Origin: Podochytrium sp. JEL0797 | Lineage: Eukaryota; Chytridiomycota; Chytridiomycetes; Chytridiales; Chytriomycetaceae | Assembly (NCBI GenBank): GCA_027596195.1 | Contig: JADGJG010000010.1 | Location: 1 to 64,000 of the forward strand | DNA: 64,000 bases | Direction of reading: 5' to 3' | In this document: positions 46,137 through 57,656 of the stretch, one piece after another | How the letters are laid out: every line of letters begins with the position of its first letter | How positions within the stretch are numbered: the stretch's first letter is position 1 | Program-made: the position numbers and the translations under genes | The notes under the pieces: model-generated | Seen by the model: the letters and a program-made list of their open reading frames with translations, nothing else | What the model was told of the DNA's origin: nothing | Databases searched by the model: none

Positions 46137-49100
46137 TCAAATTTCAACCATATCATCAACCCAATCATCATCCTCCACATCCTCCAGCAACGGAACCTCC
46201 TCCTCCTCCTCCTCCCGCCCTTCACCACCACCCACCACCGGAGCAACACCCGCAGCAACCACGGGCTCAGGCACAACAGCAGGAGGATCCCCCATATTCC
46301 GCAACCGCCTACCCACCAAGTAATGCTCATCCCGCACTTGATCCATCCACTGCTTCACGGTCCTCCGTGTCGATCGAATCAGTTCGAACCCGAAGAATCC
46401 AAACAAGAGGGCCGGGACGAGAAGGCGCGTGAGGAGGGTGTTCCATTCAGTTCCTGGTTCGGCGATTTCTGGAAGCAAAAACAGGCCAGTCGGATAAGTT
46501 CTCGACAGGGGAAGTAAGGGGGGAATTCGGCACAAACCTCCGTCGCCTTCGAGATATTCCATCGACAGCAACACAAATGCGGGCAAGAAAACGAGTCCGA
46601 CCGACATTAAAACGAGTGGAAAGAGAACCTTCAACGCCACAGGTCGCAGCTCAAACCGCTCGATTCCACCCTGTCGGAATTGATCGCGAGCCTAAATCCA
46701 AACTTTTAGGAAACCCCCCAAAGGAATCTACAAAAAACAAGAGCACACAAACCTGAATCAAAACGCGTCTCAACTCATTATCTGGAGCATTCATAATAAT
46801 CGAATGAACCACTTTGGTATAAATGGCTCCCAACGCCCAATCCTGCAGAATGAAAAACACGCGCGTTTGCGGCTTGTCTCCCATGAACGGAACCACCACG
46901 TAGATTTCAAACAAGAGCCCAAACAGTGTCGGTAACGCGATGCAGACCCAGAATGCAACAAAGGATACTTTTCCAATCTGAAATACACCCCACCCAAAAA
47001 AAAAGTTAATCAACAGCAAATCGAACAAGCAAGAAAAACAACTCACAATCTTCGAATACACCACCACATTCGCAAAACACCACTTCACCCCTTCCACCAA
47101 AACCTTCCCAACCCTCTCCCTCGCCGATCCCACCGGCGCCTCCTCATTCACCGCCCTCCTAAACCGTGCAACCACAACCGATCCCATTCGGTACCCCCAC
47201 TGCACACAAACAGCCACCCCGATACACACGAGCAGTCCAAACGCGAGCGAAAACAGGTCATGCACGGGCAAATCGTGTCGTCCCGTGCTCTTGTCCGTGA
47301 GGGAAGCGTTTGTAGCGGGGAGGAATCGGAATCGGAGGAGGGAGAAGCGGGAGGATGGGGTGGTTGCGTTGAGGAGTGGGGATGTGGATTCGTCAGAGTC
47401 GGAGACGGGGAGGGAAGTCAACGGTTGGTTCGTGAAAAAGGTGTGCAGGGCAACAAAGAAGACGCGTCCCACGTACACTGGAGGGGCCAGCAAAAATTAG
47501 TAAAAAAACAACCGTAACACCCAAACTCACATGGTCCCATCGTCATCACCGCCGCCAAACTAATCCCTCCCAACCACTGGAAAAACATCAACACGACCAA
47601 CCGGATCCTCAAGTTCTCCGGGACATACACGCGCGTCCAGTTGAGCCGGATATCCTCCTCCGTCTCCCCGGCCCGTCCGACAAGCGGTTCATCGACCCGC
47701 ATGGGGATCATGACTTTTTGGCCGGGTTTTAACGGGATTCGGTCGTGATTCGGTACGCGGAGGTAAGGGGTCGCGCGGAGGGTCGCAGGTTGCGGCGCTG
47801 CAACTGGTGGCGGAACAACTGGCGCCTGCACTGCATCAAGCACGTCAGGAGCACCAACCTCCTCCGCCTCCCCATCCGCTTCATCCCCAGAACCTCCACT
47901 CCACTCACTCCCCTCCTCACTCCCCACCTCCCCAGCAACCATATCCACCAACCCATCCTCCTCCTCCACGGCCACCTCCTCAAACACCTTCCTCACAACC
48001 TCCCCCTCCACCTCCGGAACCTCCCCCAACTCCTCCGCCACAACCCTCTCCCCAAACAAAAACTGCGTCACCCGTAACCTCCGCGCCGCGAACCGGAAAT
48101 ACCCCCTCAACACTCTCACCACAACCTCCTTGGGCCGCACCCACGATACCACCGCGGGGACCAAGAAATGGAAAATGAGCAAGTCGATGGGGAACTCGGA
48201 CATGGGTTCACTAAACTCCCATTTGACGGGCCAGAACCTCGCCGCACCCTCCGTGGCACCCAACACGTTCTGAATCACATGAATAAGGGTGACGTACCCC
48301 CCAATTGTGGAAATCACTACGATGGCATACATCATGGCCCCGAACGCGAGTTTCTTGAGTTGCGTGAGGATGGGTTTTTCGAGAATGTCTTGCATGGGGT
48401 GGAACTGCGGGTCTTCGGGATCGCGGATGAACCATACCAATCCCGGGCGGACGAATTTACGCACGGACTGGACGTACCCCGCGAATTGGAACATGAATGT
48501 GGTGCCGGCGAGCCAGTGGAGAAAATAGGATGTCCATGGGTACGCGTTGTAGAAGGCGAGGCGGGAGGTGAGGGTTGTGTTTGGGCCAAAGACGGTGAGG
48601 GTGGAGATGTCAATGAGGAAGCCGCAGAAGGTGGGGAACATGCCGAGTTCGATGGCGATGAAGAAAGAGAATTTGACGGCGAGGAGGAGGAAGCGGAATC
48701 CTTTTTGAACCATGCGGCGGAGGGTGTGGACGTAGGGGTGGTTTAGGTGGCCCGACCGCCGCTATAATTTACTATAAGAATGCGTTTTGGAGTGGGGGAG
48801 AAGGAGAAAAACTCACAGCATGATGATACAACACAAACGCAAACGTCGCATACCCCACCAAAATCGCCAACCCGCGATCCGAAACAAACTCAAACCGCTG
48901 CGGCTGCTTCTCCTTCTTTTCCACCGGCACCTTCCCACCCACCCCAGCCTCAACAACATCCGATGCATTCCCTGTCACTCCAATCGAAACCGTCACGGCC
49001 TCCCACCCTTCCACAGTAGCATTCGCAACAATCTCATCACCACCTTCCACAGTCGCATTCGCAATAACCCCCCCATGAACACCACCACCCTCCAACACCT

Positions 49101-52100
49101 TCTGCAACTCAGGACTCAACACACCCTCCCCTCCCTTCTCACCACTCACATCAATCGCTTCCACAACAGTGCCATTCATGGCCACCTCCACCACCGTCCC
49201 ATTGCCCAACCTCCCCACCTTCCCAACCCCAAACAACCCCACCAAAACCACCACAACATCCACCACCGGATCCAACACCACATCCACCCCCTTCTCCACC
49301 TCTCCCATCAAAGGCCCCACGAACCCCTTCACACTCTCCCAATACACATCCACCAACAACCACACGACACCCCTCCCGACCATCCAGGGAACCCATACAC
49401 CTGCACCGAGGGCTGCAAACACGATAAACAGGGCGAGCGCAAAGTTTTGGAGGAGCAAGTCCATCGGTCCTTGCACGCCGATTAGTTCGAGGAACGCGTG
49501 CAGGTCGCCTTGGGCTTGGACTTGGGCCGCGAGGACACCGTCGGGGCCGAGGTCGATGTTGACGTTGAGGTTGAAAGCTGCGGGATCGTTGGGTAAGGGG
49601 TCTTGTTGGGGGAGGGGGGCCGGTGGGCGGCGACGACGTGGTGCGGCGGGGGGTTGGGGAGCGGGGAGAGGGGCGGCAGGGGCGGGTAGTTCTTGGGGTG
49701 GGGGAAGGGGGGGTTCTGGGGGCGCGAGTGGGTTGAAGTGGATGGGGGCTTCGAATTCGAAGGTGGGTAGACGGGGGGGTTGTTGAGGTACAGTGTCCGC
49801 GGCAGGAGAAGCACCGAAAAGGGGAAAAGCAGTGGGTTGAATTGGCGCCGTGGTGTCTGCCGCGTCCGGGCTCGTTTTCCTACTCCGAAGCGCGTATCGA
49901 TGCGACGCTGGGCTGGCTGCCGCGACTGTGGTAGCGGCACTCGCCTTGTGACTCTCCCCACTGACCTCCACCACATCCATCACACGTTGTTTTCCCTTCA
50001 CAGACCTCTCCAAGTCTTCCACCCTCTGAAGGACCGAAACACTCGCCTTGTGACTCTCAACCCCGTCCTCCCCCATCGCCTTCGCGTTCATCACGCGTTG
50101 CTTCCCCTTCAACGAGCTCGAATACTCTTCAAACTCGCGAACGAGCGCTTCAAACTCTGGATCCGCGTTCGCTTCCAGAGGTCTCCCCGCCGTAAAATCC
50201 ACTGACGCACCCTCCATCAAACCCACACCACTCGGCCCCCCACTACTGCTACTACTCCCCGCACCTCCACCCTCCCGAATCGGAATCACAGCCCGTCGAA
50301 TCACATCCCCACTCCCCTCCTTCATACTCATATACATCCCCAACTCCCGAATCACCTCCTGATCTTCTTCCACACTCCGCATCGTGTTCAACGCTTGTCC
50401 GGGTGGTGAATTCATCTCCTCCTCTTCCTCCCTTTCCTCGTCTACGTTCGCATGAGTGAGGGATTCCAACCGGTCCACGAGCCTCTCCACTTTTTCTTCA
50501 AGTGGGCCTCCGAGACGTTTTTTGAACGTTTTGATTTCCTTCATGGTCGACTCCACCGCTTCTCGAACGTCTTCTCCACGCGTCATTCCACGCACAGCGC
50601 GTGTGAACACGTCCGAAACGCGGGTTCGTTCCCCCTCATCCAACGGGGTCGTGAATTCGAGGAGGTCACGGACAGCGTCGATCGACTCGATACGGTAATT
50701 GTTCAAAATCGCTTGTTCACGGTCCCGAAACGACGAGAGTGCCAAGCGTGCCGCGGAGGCCACGACAGCTTGATCTCGCGGCGACGAGGCTTCCTGCATG
50801 GCAAGGTCGATGGCTTCGTGTGTTCCTGATTCGAGGGCGTGTTCAAAGACGCGTTGGTGGTGTGTTTGGAGGGTGTGCATGTCGAGATTGGGTTGGAGGG
50901 GGTTTGCTGTGGGGAGTGGGGCGGAGGGGTGTGGGAGGGGAGCGGGGAGGGGTGTTCCTGGTGGTGGAATTGGACGTGGTCTCCGCACGGGTGGTGGTGG
51001 CGCCGGTGCAGCAAGGCGCGGTGCCATGGGTGGTGGGGGTGGACGAGGAACCTGACGGCGTTGAGCCGCCCTCCGTGCCTGTCGAGGAGGCGGAGCCACC
51101 GGCGCAGCTACAAAATTGTTTGGATTGTTCAAAAACTCAGCGAGTTGGTCTTCCGGGAGATGCACGGGGTTTCCGAGCGCGTCGAGGGGCGTGTTGAGGA
51201 CAATGTATTCTTTGATGCAGAGGAGTGCGATGGCGAGGATGATGAGGAAGGAGAGGAGGATTTGGCCTTCAAAGACGTCTGTGAAGAATTTTCTGGGTGT
51301 TGTATGTGAGGGGGGTGTGTGAGTTTGCAAAAATGTGTGGAGGGGGGTTGTTTACCTCAACACGGCTCCCCAATCAATCGCAACAGCAGCTTCTTCCACA
51401 ACCTCACCCAAAACTACTTCCACTTGCTCATCCCACAACGGAAACGCACCCTCGAATAAATCCCACACCGTCTCATTCAACCCCACGAACCGCGCAACGT
51501 GCTGCAAATACGCCACCGTAAAGTTGAGAATCGGACCCAATACGAGGCCACTGGCTTCCATCGCATGAGGAGGATGTGTAGAAGTCAAGTTCATGATGGG
51601 TGACTCGCCCGAGGTTCCGTTGAAAACGATATCGAGGGTCCCGTTCGAGGATAAGACGGAAACGATACCGGGTTTCCCTGCGGCAGAGTCGAACAGGATG
51701 GTTGGTTCGAACCAGAAGCGCCACATGGTGATGGATGCGTACGGGAGGGCAATGAGCCAAATCGACACGGCGAGGAGGACTCTGAGGTAGAATTTGAAGT
51801 TCACGAGGGCCTTTTTGAGGAGGATGGAGGTGAAGAAGTTGAGGGAGATGGAGGAGGGTGTGTTTTGGTTGTAGACTGGGATGCGTATTGGTGAGAGTCA
51901 GTTTTACGGGCGTTCAACTGGAAGGTAACAGGGATGATTACTTGGAGTGAAGTTGTATTTGAAGTTGCAGATTTCGCAGTGCTTCTTGCGCGAATGGGTG
52001 AGCCAGTCTTCGAGGCTGTGGGGAACAGGGGGTGTGAAAACGAGAATGGGCATACAAGACAAGAAAGCACTCACCACTCCTGGTGCACGTAGCGCATAGA

Positions 52101-52187
52101 TCCGCTGCATTTACATGGATGGTACAGCTGGTTATCATCTGTTCCTGGCGAGCGACACACTCGGCAGATGAGTTCCTCAGTGTCCAT
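46137..52187 (-). CDS. Doa10/MARCHF6-type RING-CH E3 ubiquitin ligase of the ER
   Basis: Eight exons (52187-52075, 52015-51942, 51875-51356, 51292-48817, 48761-47531, 47477-47047, 46977-46753, 46691-46137) give 1874 aa. The RING-CH finger is at the N terminus: [39 protein letters not shown], then HCEICNFKY. The TD domain region reads [20 protein letters not shown] and [18 protein letters not shown]. About 14 membrane spans are visible. The C-terminal element ([13 protein letters not shown]) matches the conserved Doa10 tail. It ubiquitinates ER-membrane and soluble degrons for ERAD. It is longer than usual because of about 450 residues of Pro-rich and acidic insert in exon 4. A 69-nt in-frame stretch (46469-46537) could be a further intron. 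The first exon is 48 bases from the divergent CK2 gene. Confidence 0.93.
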
Positions 52188-52235
52188 TCGGTTCCTTTTT
52201 TTCCGTGGGATCTCGTTTGAAATTCGTGAACACAA
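52188..52235. promoter_or_regulatory. 48-bp divergent promoter between Doa10 and CK2-alpha-like genes
   Basis: Forty-eight bases separate the two opposed start codons (99 if the kinase starts at its second Met, 52287). It is pyrimidine/purine-mixed with TTTTTTTCC; no TATA box is seen. Expression of the two genes is probably linked. Confidence 0.5.
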
Positions 52236-53672
52236 ATGACGATTGATCGCAGAACCTCCCGCTGCCACGCCACTGTGGTGTCCCGCATGGGACCTGCGTA
52301 CTCCGAATGGGCCGATCTCGAAGTGCCCTTCACTGGCACTCTCCGCTTTTCGCGCTGCGACGAAGTGCTCGGCAAGGGCAAGTACTCTGTGGTCTACGCC
52401 TGCGAAGCCCGCCCAGCGCCAGTTCAGCCAGACGACAAGGGCGTTCTTCAGCGCGCCTGGGAATCGCTGTTTCCGCCAAACGACGACTTAGACGACGACC
52501 AAGAAGAAGACGAGCCACGACCACCAAGACAACTCGGCATCCTCACGGCCCTCTCTTCTCTCTCCGTCTTTGTCGCAAACGCCCTGCATTCGCCATCCAC
52601 TCCGCCAAGTCCTTCAACCGACCCTTCCAAACCAGTCGCTCCAAAACCTTCCCCGTCCCGACGCCACCCCTCCGCAGCCTCCACCATCACTACCACCTCC
52701 TCCACCTCACATCCAAAACCCAACCAATTCGTCCTCAAACTCTTCCGCCCCGACAAAACCGCCAAACTCAAACGCGAAATCCTGATCCTCCAACACCTCT
52801 CCGACGCACCCAACATTGTCCAATTCATTGACTGCCTCCTCGACCCACTCACCCAATCCCCGGGCATTGTTCTCGCGCGTTGTGCAAATGTACCGGACTG
52901 GAGGCTGTTTTACCGTGACCTCGGATACGACGATGTACGCTTCTGGGTCCGTGAACTCATCAAGGCCCTCGCATACACGCATCAACATGGAATCATCCAT
53001 CGCGATGTGAAACCGCAAAACATATGCATCGACCCTATCGGCAGAAAACTCGTCCTAATCGACTACGGCCTCGCCGATTTCTATATCCCTCATCAACCGT
53101 TGAACCTGAGAGTCGCGAGTCGATTTTACAAGCCGCCCGAAATCTTGCTCGGAAACCGATACTACGATTACAGTTTCGACATGTGGAGTGTGGGTTGCAT
53201 TCTCGCTGGCATGATTTTCAAACGCGATGTGTTTTTTCAGGGGGAAGACGATTTGGACCAGTTGAGGTGTATTGTCGGTGTGCTTGGGTGTGCTGCTCTC
53301 AAACGGTATTTGCACGAGTATGGGGTCGATCCGGCGTTGCCTGCGGATGTGGTGCAAGGGCGGGAACGGGCTGTTGAGTGGTTTGAGTTTGTGGATTGGG
53401 GGAATGGAGGGGTCGCGAGGGATTTGGCAGTGGAGGTTGTCGGGGGGTTGCTTGTGATGGATCAGAGGGAGAGGTGGACGGCGGAGGAGTGTTTGCAGCA
53501 TGAGTTTTTTGCGGGGTTGGATGAGGAGGGGAGGGTGCGTGGCTGTGGGGTTGCGGTTGGGGGTGAAGATGGGAGGAGTGGGGATGGTAGCAATGAAGAG
53601 AGTGTTGGCAAAGAACAAGGTGAGGAGGTTCAAGAGGTGATGGTGATTGAGAGTGAATCGGACTTGCCTTGA
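52236..53672 (+). CDS. Casein kinase 2 alpha-like protein kinase, intronless, with long insert
   Basis: Single exon, 478 aa. CK2-alpha features: glycine loop [14 protein letters not shown] (residues 45-58), [12 protein letters not shown] with lysine 168 in the VLKLF strand, [10 protein letters not shown] (253-262), YGLADFY, and [38 protein letters not shown]. The CK2 signature DWG is DYG here (276-278), and the usual basic KKKK cluster is reduced to DKTAKLKR. About 100 residues of acidic and Ser/Pro-rich sequence (60-163) are inserted between beta-2 and beta-3. The C terminus adds an acidic Ser-rich tail. CK2 phosphorylates acidic Ser/Thr sites. The absence of introns among intron-rich neighbours suggests a retrocopy. 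Activity is likely but specificity may have changed. Confidence 0.88.
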   Translation: MTIDRRTSRCHATVVSRMGPAYSEWADLEVPFTGTLRFSRCDEVLGKGKYSVVYACEARPAPVQPDDKGVLQRAWESLFPPNDDLDDDQEEDEPRPPRQLGILTALSSLSVFVANALHSPSTPPSPSTDPSKPVAPKPSPSRRHPSAASTITTTSSTSHPKPNQFVLKLFRPDKTAKLKREILILQHLSDAPNIVQFIDCLLDPLTQSPGIVLARCANVPDWRLFYRDLGYDDVRFWVRELIKALAYTHQHGIIHRDVKPQNICIDPIGRKLVLIDYGLADFYIPHQPLNLRVASRFYKPPEILLGNRYYDYSFDMWSVGCILAGMIFKRDVFFQGEDDLDQLRCIVGVLGCAALKRYLHEYGVDPALPADVVQGRERAVEWFEFVDWGNGGVARDLAVEVVGGLLVMDQRERWTAEECLQHEFFAGLDEEGRVRGCGVAVGGEDGRSGDGSNEESVGKEQGEEVQEVMVIESESDLP

Positions 53673-53797
53673 GGGGTGTTTTTTGGATATTTATTGTAAG
53701 GTGGACGCGTGTTTTTCATTTGTTTTTAGTATCAACGTATTCTTATGGTAGAATAGAAATTTGTGTCAACTTTTTTTCTTCTACACTCCGCCAAAGA

Positions 53798-54481
53798 ATG
53801 AGCCACCACGCGCAGCAAGACAGAACAGACGCGCACCTCCCCGCGACTCTTCAAGAGACCGAGACACTTCTCCCTTCGAAACGCAGCGCCGACACTCCTC
53901 TTTCTGTCAGCCAAAAGAAGACGCACTTCCCGGCCACTTCGTCGCTCAGCGGCCTCGACGGCCCTTTCTTGTTTGAATTTGAAGCCGACTTGCCCCTTCC
54001 CCGCGTCGACTCGAAACTCGAAGACGACGAAGCCGCGGACGTCGCCTTCCAAGTCCCAGCGCAACTCGTCAACACCGCGCCCTACTCCCCAACGCCCTTC
54101 GCACCGTCCCTCGAGACTCTGAATGAGGAGGACCAAACTGTCGACCTGTTGGACGCTCCTCCTTGCCTCACATCGAAGAACAACTTGGCGGATGCGCAGC
54201 ACCCGCACATTCTCCCACCCCGCCTCACATCCCTCCTCTCACACGCCAAACCCCTCCTCCACCGCGCCCTCCACGAGTCCACGCTTCTCCAACAGAACCA
54301 CGCGGTGTTGTTGAAAGTCGTCAAATCGATGTGCGTGTTGACGATCGCACCCGTCGCGGTTTGGATGGTTTTCGTGTCATTTCCAGTGTGGGTGGGTTTG
54401 TTTATGGTTTTTGGGTATGCTAGGATGAAAGAGGGGGTTGTGGGGTTGGGAAGGGAGGTGAAGGCGTGTTTGGAGGTGTGA
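53798..54481 (+). CDS. Tail-anchored-type membrane protein sharing its tail with the ADP-ribosyltransferase at 59039
   Basis: Single exon, 227 aa. The first 150 residues are polar, Ser/Pro/acidic-rich and unrecognised. Residues about 160-227 contain ESTLLQQNHAVLLKVVKS, a hydrophobic pair (MCVLTIAPVAVWMVFVSF, VWVGLFMVFGY) and a short basic end KEGVVGLGREVKACLEV. The same pattern (KSTLLQEKHAVLWKIFES...LGRKLK) forms the C terminus of the ADP-ribosyltransferase ending at 60269. I infer one duplicated membrane-anchor module of a C-terminal hairpin or tail-anchor kind. No function is known. Confidence 0.6.
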   Translation: MSHHAQQDRTDAHLPATLQETETLLPSKRSADTPLSVSQKKTHFPATSSLSGLDGPFLFEFEADLPLPRVDSKLEDDEAADVAFQVPAQLVNTAPYSPTPFAPSLETLNEEDQTVDLLDAPPCLTSKNNLADAQHPHILPPRLTSLLSHAKPLLHRALHESTLLQQNHAVLLKVVKSMCVLTIAPVAVWMVFVSFPVWVGLFMVFGYARMKEGVVGLGREVKACLEV

Positions 54482-54617
54482 TCAGGGAAATTTTTGCTTG
54501 GCTGCTTGTCCGAAATCAATTTTCTTTTTTTTGATATTATTTCTCAGACCTTTTTTTCTTTTTTAAAATTGTGTGTGGCTGGATTCTCCCTGTTTTTGAA
54601 ATATATACATATTCATG

Positions 54618-55085
54618 AAGAAGGGGGTGGCAATGGGTTTTAGAAATTTCGATTCTACTTTGGCAGAATGGAATTTCAAATCATCACACACCTCCACTCG
54701 CTTGCCTGTCGAAGAAAACTCGTTGGAGCACAAGATCCGTCACGTCGCTTCTCTCTCCCTAAATGCAGCCACGATCCCGCATTTATTTCTATGCATTGAT
54801 CACATTGCGAACCCTGTCCGTCTCTTCAGGCCAAGGTTTGACGCCAAGATCAAAAGAGCTGCAATGTCTGAAGACGCAAAGATTCGGCGATTCTGGCGTT
54901 TCTCATATTTGAAAACCCCAACTGAGTAGTGCCCGCGCGTGAAACAGAGCTTCGAGAGTTGTACCGCCAATTCAGCCGAAATACAGAGTCACTCAGTCTA
55001 ATTTTTTCCGGCTCAGTGTGGTGAGTCGCGGATTGAAACCAGTTCTCGTTTCCGTTTATTTTATTTTTGCTCATAGCGTGGAGAC
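54618..55085 (+). pseudogene. PARP-type ADP-ribosyltransferase relic A
   Basis: Readable pieces include TRLPVEENSLEHKI and FLCIDHIANP, matching the N-terminal part of the copies at 55281, 57657 and 59039 (RLPVAENSLEHKV, RIDRIANP). The catalytic half is gone. Bases 55027-55085 match the sequence just after the stop of copy D (ACCAGTTCTCGTTTCC...TGCTCAT), so both ends of an old copy remain around an internal deletion. Confidence 0.65.
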
Positions 55086-55280
55086 TGGAATAGGCTAAGG
55101 GATACAGCCAACTTTTAGATCCACAGTTTCATTTTGTCTCATTCAAAGCTGTACCGTTTATTCCGTCATCAACAAATTCGCCCCCAACTTGAGGTGGAGA
55201 AGGGGGCGCATTGTTGATTTCTTTTCACGAGAAGTGGGCGAATGCAAAACAAACCCAAAAATCCCACCCCACCACCCACG

Positions 55281-56116
55281 ATGATGAACGTTCCACCATT
55301 CCCGAACGCACGCCCTGTTCAGCCAGCCCAAAAGAGGCAGAACCTGCACGCGACGCCGCCAAACCACGCCGACGCTCTCGCTCAGGCCACGGCATCATCG
55401 TCTCCTTTCATTCGCTTGCCTGTTGCTGAAAACTCGTTGGAACACAAGGTCGTCATGTCTCTCCTCACTCCGCACATGCAGTCACACCATGTTATGCGCA
55501 TTGATCGCATTGCCAACCCGTCTCTTCAAACCAAGTTTGACGCCAAAGTCAAAGAGCTGCAGCTGTTGAAGACGCGAGGCACGGCCATTCCAAAATCCCA
55601 CGGTCTCACCGAAAGCGAAATATTTGCTCGAATTGAATCTGATAGTGCTTGGGAGCATTCTTTCCCAGAGTTCCACACGTCGGACTTTGTTTGTTTTCCA
55701 GGTTATTCTGGGAGACTGCTTGTTTGTTCCTACGTTCATCAAACAACAACCAGCCAAAGCGAATGCTCAAAAGCGAAACCAGCATGATCTGAGTTTTGAT
55801 TCCATCATGTCGCGTCACGGGCACAATCATCAGTACGTCATTTATGATGGACACCAGTGCGTTCCTGTTTATGCCGTTTCTTATTCGGGGGCTTCATCTT
55901 TTGTGGGATACGGTGGGTGGATTCTCTGATTTTCTCGTGATTCTGCGCATTGATGATTATTTGCAATTTGTAGGACCAGCACCAGCTCAACCGCCTACTC
56001 CTCCGCCATTCGCATGGCGCGGCACTTCTTCTCTTCTCCCTGATCTCAGCCCTCCAAACGTTGCCTGGAAACACGACGCGCACCACATCTTCAACAACAT
56101 GACTGACGAAAAGTGA
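55281..56116 (+). pseudogene. PARP-type ADP-ribosyltransferase copy B, catalytic core deleted
   Basis: The N-terminal part is intact (MMNVPPFPNARPVQ..., HVMRIDRIANPSLQTKFDAK), up to SFPEFH at about 55677. Here roughly 200 bases found in copies D and E are missing, including the NAD-binding His segment and the GIYFA strand, and the frame shifts. The rest is readable in another frame: LFVFQVILGDCLFVP, HQYVIYDGHQCVPVYAVSY, then the last exon 55974-56116 ending HIFNNMTDEK. Even that part has Gln where the catalytic Glu of the triad should be. It cannot be an active enzyme. Confidence 0.8.
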
Positions 56117-56237
56117 ATCCCTCCTGCGACATCCTTGGTCATCGTTTCATCACTTATTGGCATCTGAGCTAACTGCATGTGTGCAATGGAATAAATTCAA
56201 TTGAGGAACATCATTTCGAATTTGGACACGGTAACGG

Positions 56238-56575
56238 GTGTTCCACGGCACTCAAAAAATCGACCCGCTTCCGGCACTTCTTAACTTGAATTGGGCAACC
56301 GAGCCACTGACCGGTTTCGGTCCCATTATTGGAGTTGGAGTACATGGCAAAGTTCGGCCCCATTGCGCGTGTGTGTTTCGTATTCTCCAGCGTTTTTTTG
56401 ATTATCTCTTATTTTTGGGCTCATTCATTCCTTGTATGATTTTCTGCAGGACATGGCCTTCAACCGCCATTCGCATGGCGTGGCACCTCTTCTCTCCCCC
56501 CTGATCTCAACCACGCAAACACCGTCTGGAAACACGATGCGCAACGAGTCTTCAGCAAAATGATGGCACAAAAAT
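56238..56575 (+). pseudogene. PARP-type ADP-ribosyltransferase relic C (mainly last exon)
   Basis: Bases 56450-56560 follow an acceptor TTCTGCAG and read GLQPPFAWRGTSSLPPD, then WKHDAQRVFSKMM. This matches the last exon of copies B, D and E (PPFAWRGTSSLLPD, WKHDAHHIFNNM). Upstream, a VFHGTQKIDPL stretch at 56238 may be a remnant of the NAD-binding His segment, here in canonical FHGT form. The remainder is unalignable by eye. Confidence 0.55.
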
Positions 56576-56580
56576 TGATC

Positions 56581-57656
56581 CCGTCCTATTATTCTTATTC
56601 ATTTATTGAAGTATTTTGCTTTTTACTCTTGGAGGCATCAATAAAAGTAGTGACTTTTAGAAAGAATGCACGCAACCAAGCTGAGCGGGAAGCCACAATC
56701 ACTGTCTTGTGGATGTGTCATTGTGGAAGTGATCGCTAACGGTGAAGGGCGGGAAAATGGAACTGGAAGCAACAAAAAAATAGAGAGGACTGAAGTCAGG
56801 AAGCGTTGTTTGGTGAGGCATTCGAATGAAAAAACACACCAACACCTCTCTGCATGGGACCGACTACACCACAACGGCAGTCCTCTGAGATTGCCCCCCC
56901 TCCTCCCCCCATGTGATAGTCTAAAGCGGCATATATTTGCTGGTTTGATCCTCATGTCCATGGCTCCTTCACTCCTCAGCTGCTTTGAAGATCCATCAAG
57001 AAAAATTGAGTGTGCGCATCACGGCGTGTCGGACGAAAATTTACCAAAAGACGCGTCGCCTCCTCGCAAAAAACAACTTTCAAAACGCCCCTCTCTTTCG
57101 ATCTCATCCCTTCCCCCCTCTCCCCGCTCTCATCTCTTCTGTCTCATTCCTCTTCGACCCGGGTCATTGTTGTTTTGTTTTTTGATCGACCACTGCCGAT
57201 GTCACAAAACTCTGGGCGGAGAGGAGCTGGATGTGGCGTGAGTTTTTGCTGGCACTGTGGGGCTCACTTCGGCTTGAGCCGCGCGAGGACCAGCGCGAGA
57301 GTTAATGTTGTGCTCGCGCTGACCTCCGCGCGTCTCGAGTTCTTTGATCGATTGCTTCTGAATAAAACAAATTAGTTACTATTGTTTTTTGATCATTTTT
57401 CCACATATCCCATTGATTTTCCATTGGGTCGAGAGTGGTGCCCATTTGGGCTGATTTCGCGTCCTTTCTTTTCTTTTCGTGACCGTTACCAAAAGCCGAA
57501 ATGGAAGAAATAAGAATATGCCACAATGTTTAACGCCTTCCTCTGGCCCTGGGGACGAATGGTTTGAATTTCGGGTGGCGCAGCTGGCAAACAAAGTTTC
57601 TCGGGTGGTGTCTTGAGTTCAAAACAAACCACGAATCGCCACCCCACCACCCGCGA
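56581..57656. other. Intergenic region inside the ADP-ribosyltransferase array
   Basis: About 1.1 kb. Open stretches exist (for example 56666-57241) but have no recognised motifs and are not supported as genes. The last 100 bases (TTTGAATTTCG...TCGGGTGGTGTCTTG) are shared with the region upstream of copy E near 58938, marking the 5' limit of the duplicated unit. Confidence 0.5.

Noticed and set aside
47745..48178. His/Pro-rich plus-strand frames over Doa10
   Set aside because: Antisense shadows of the acidic, G-rich Doa10 exon.
50739..51309. Trp/Gly-rich plus-strand frames at the Doa10 5' side
   Set aside because: Antisense shadows of a proline-rich coding segment.
56666..57375. 191- and 121-codon plus-strand frames between transferase relics
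   Set aside because: Low-complexity, no homology recognised, no consistent splice structure.
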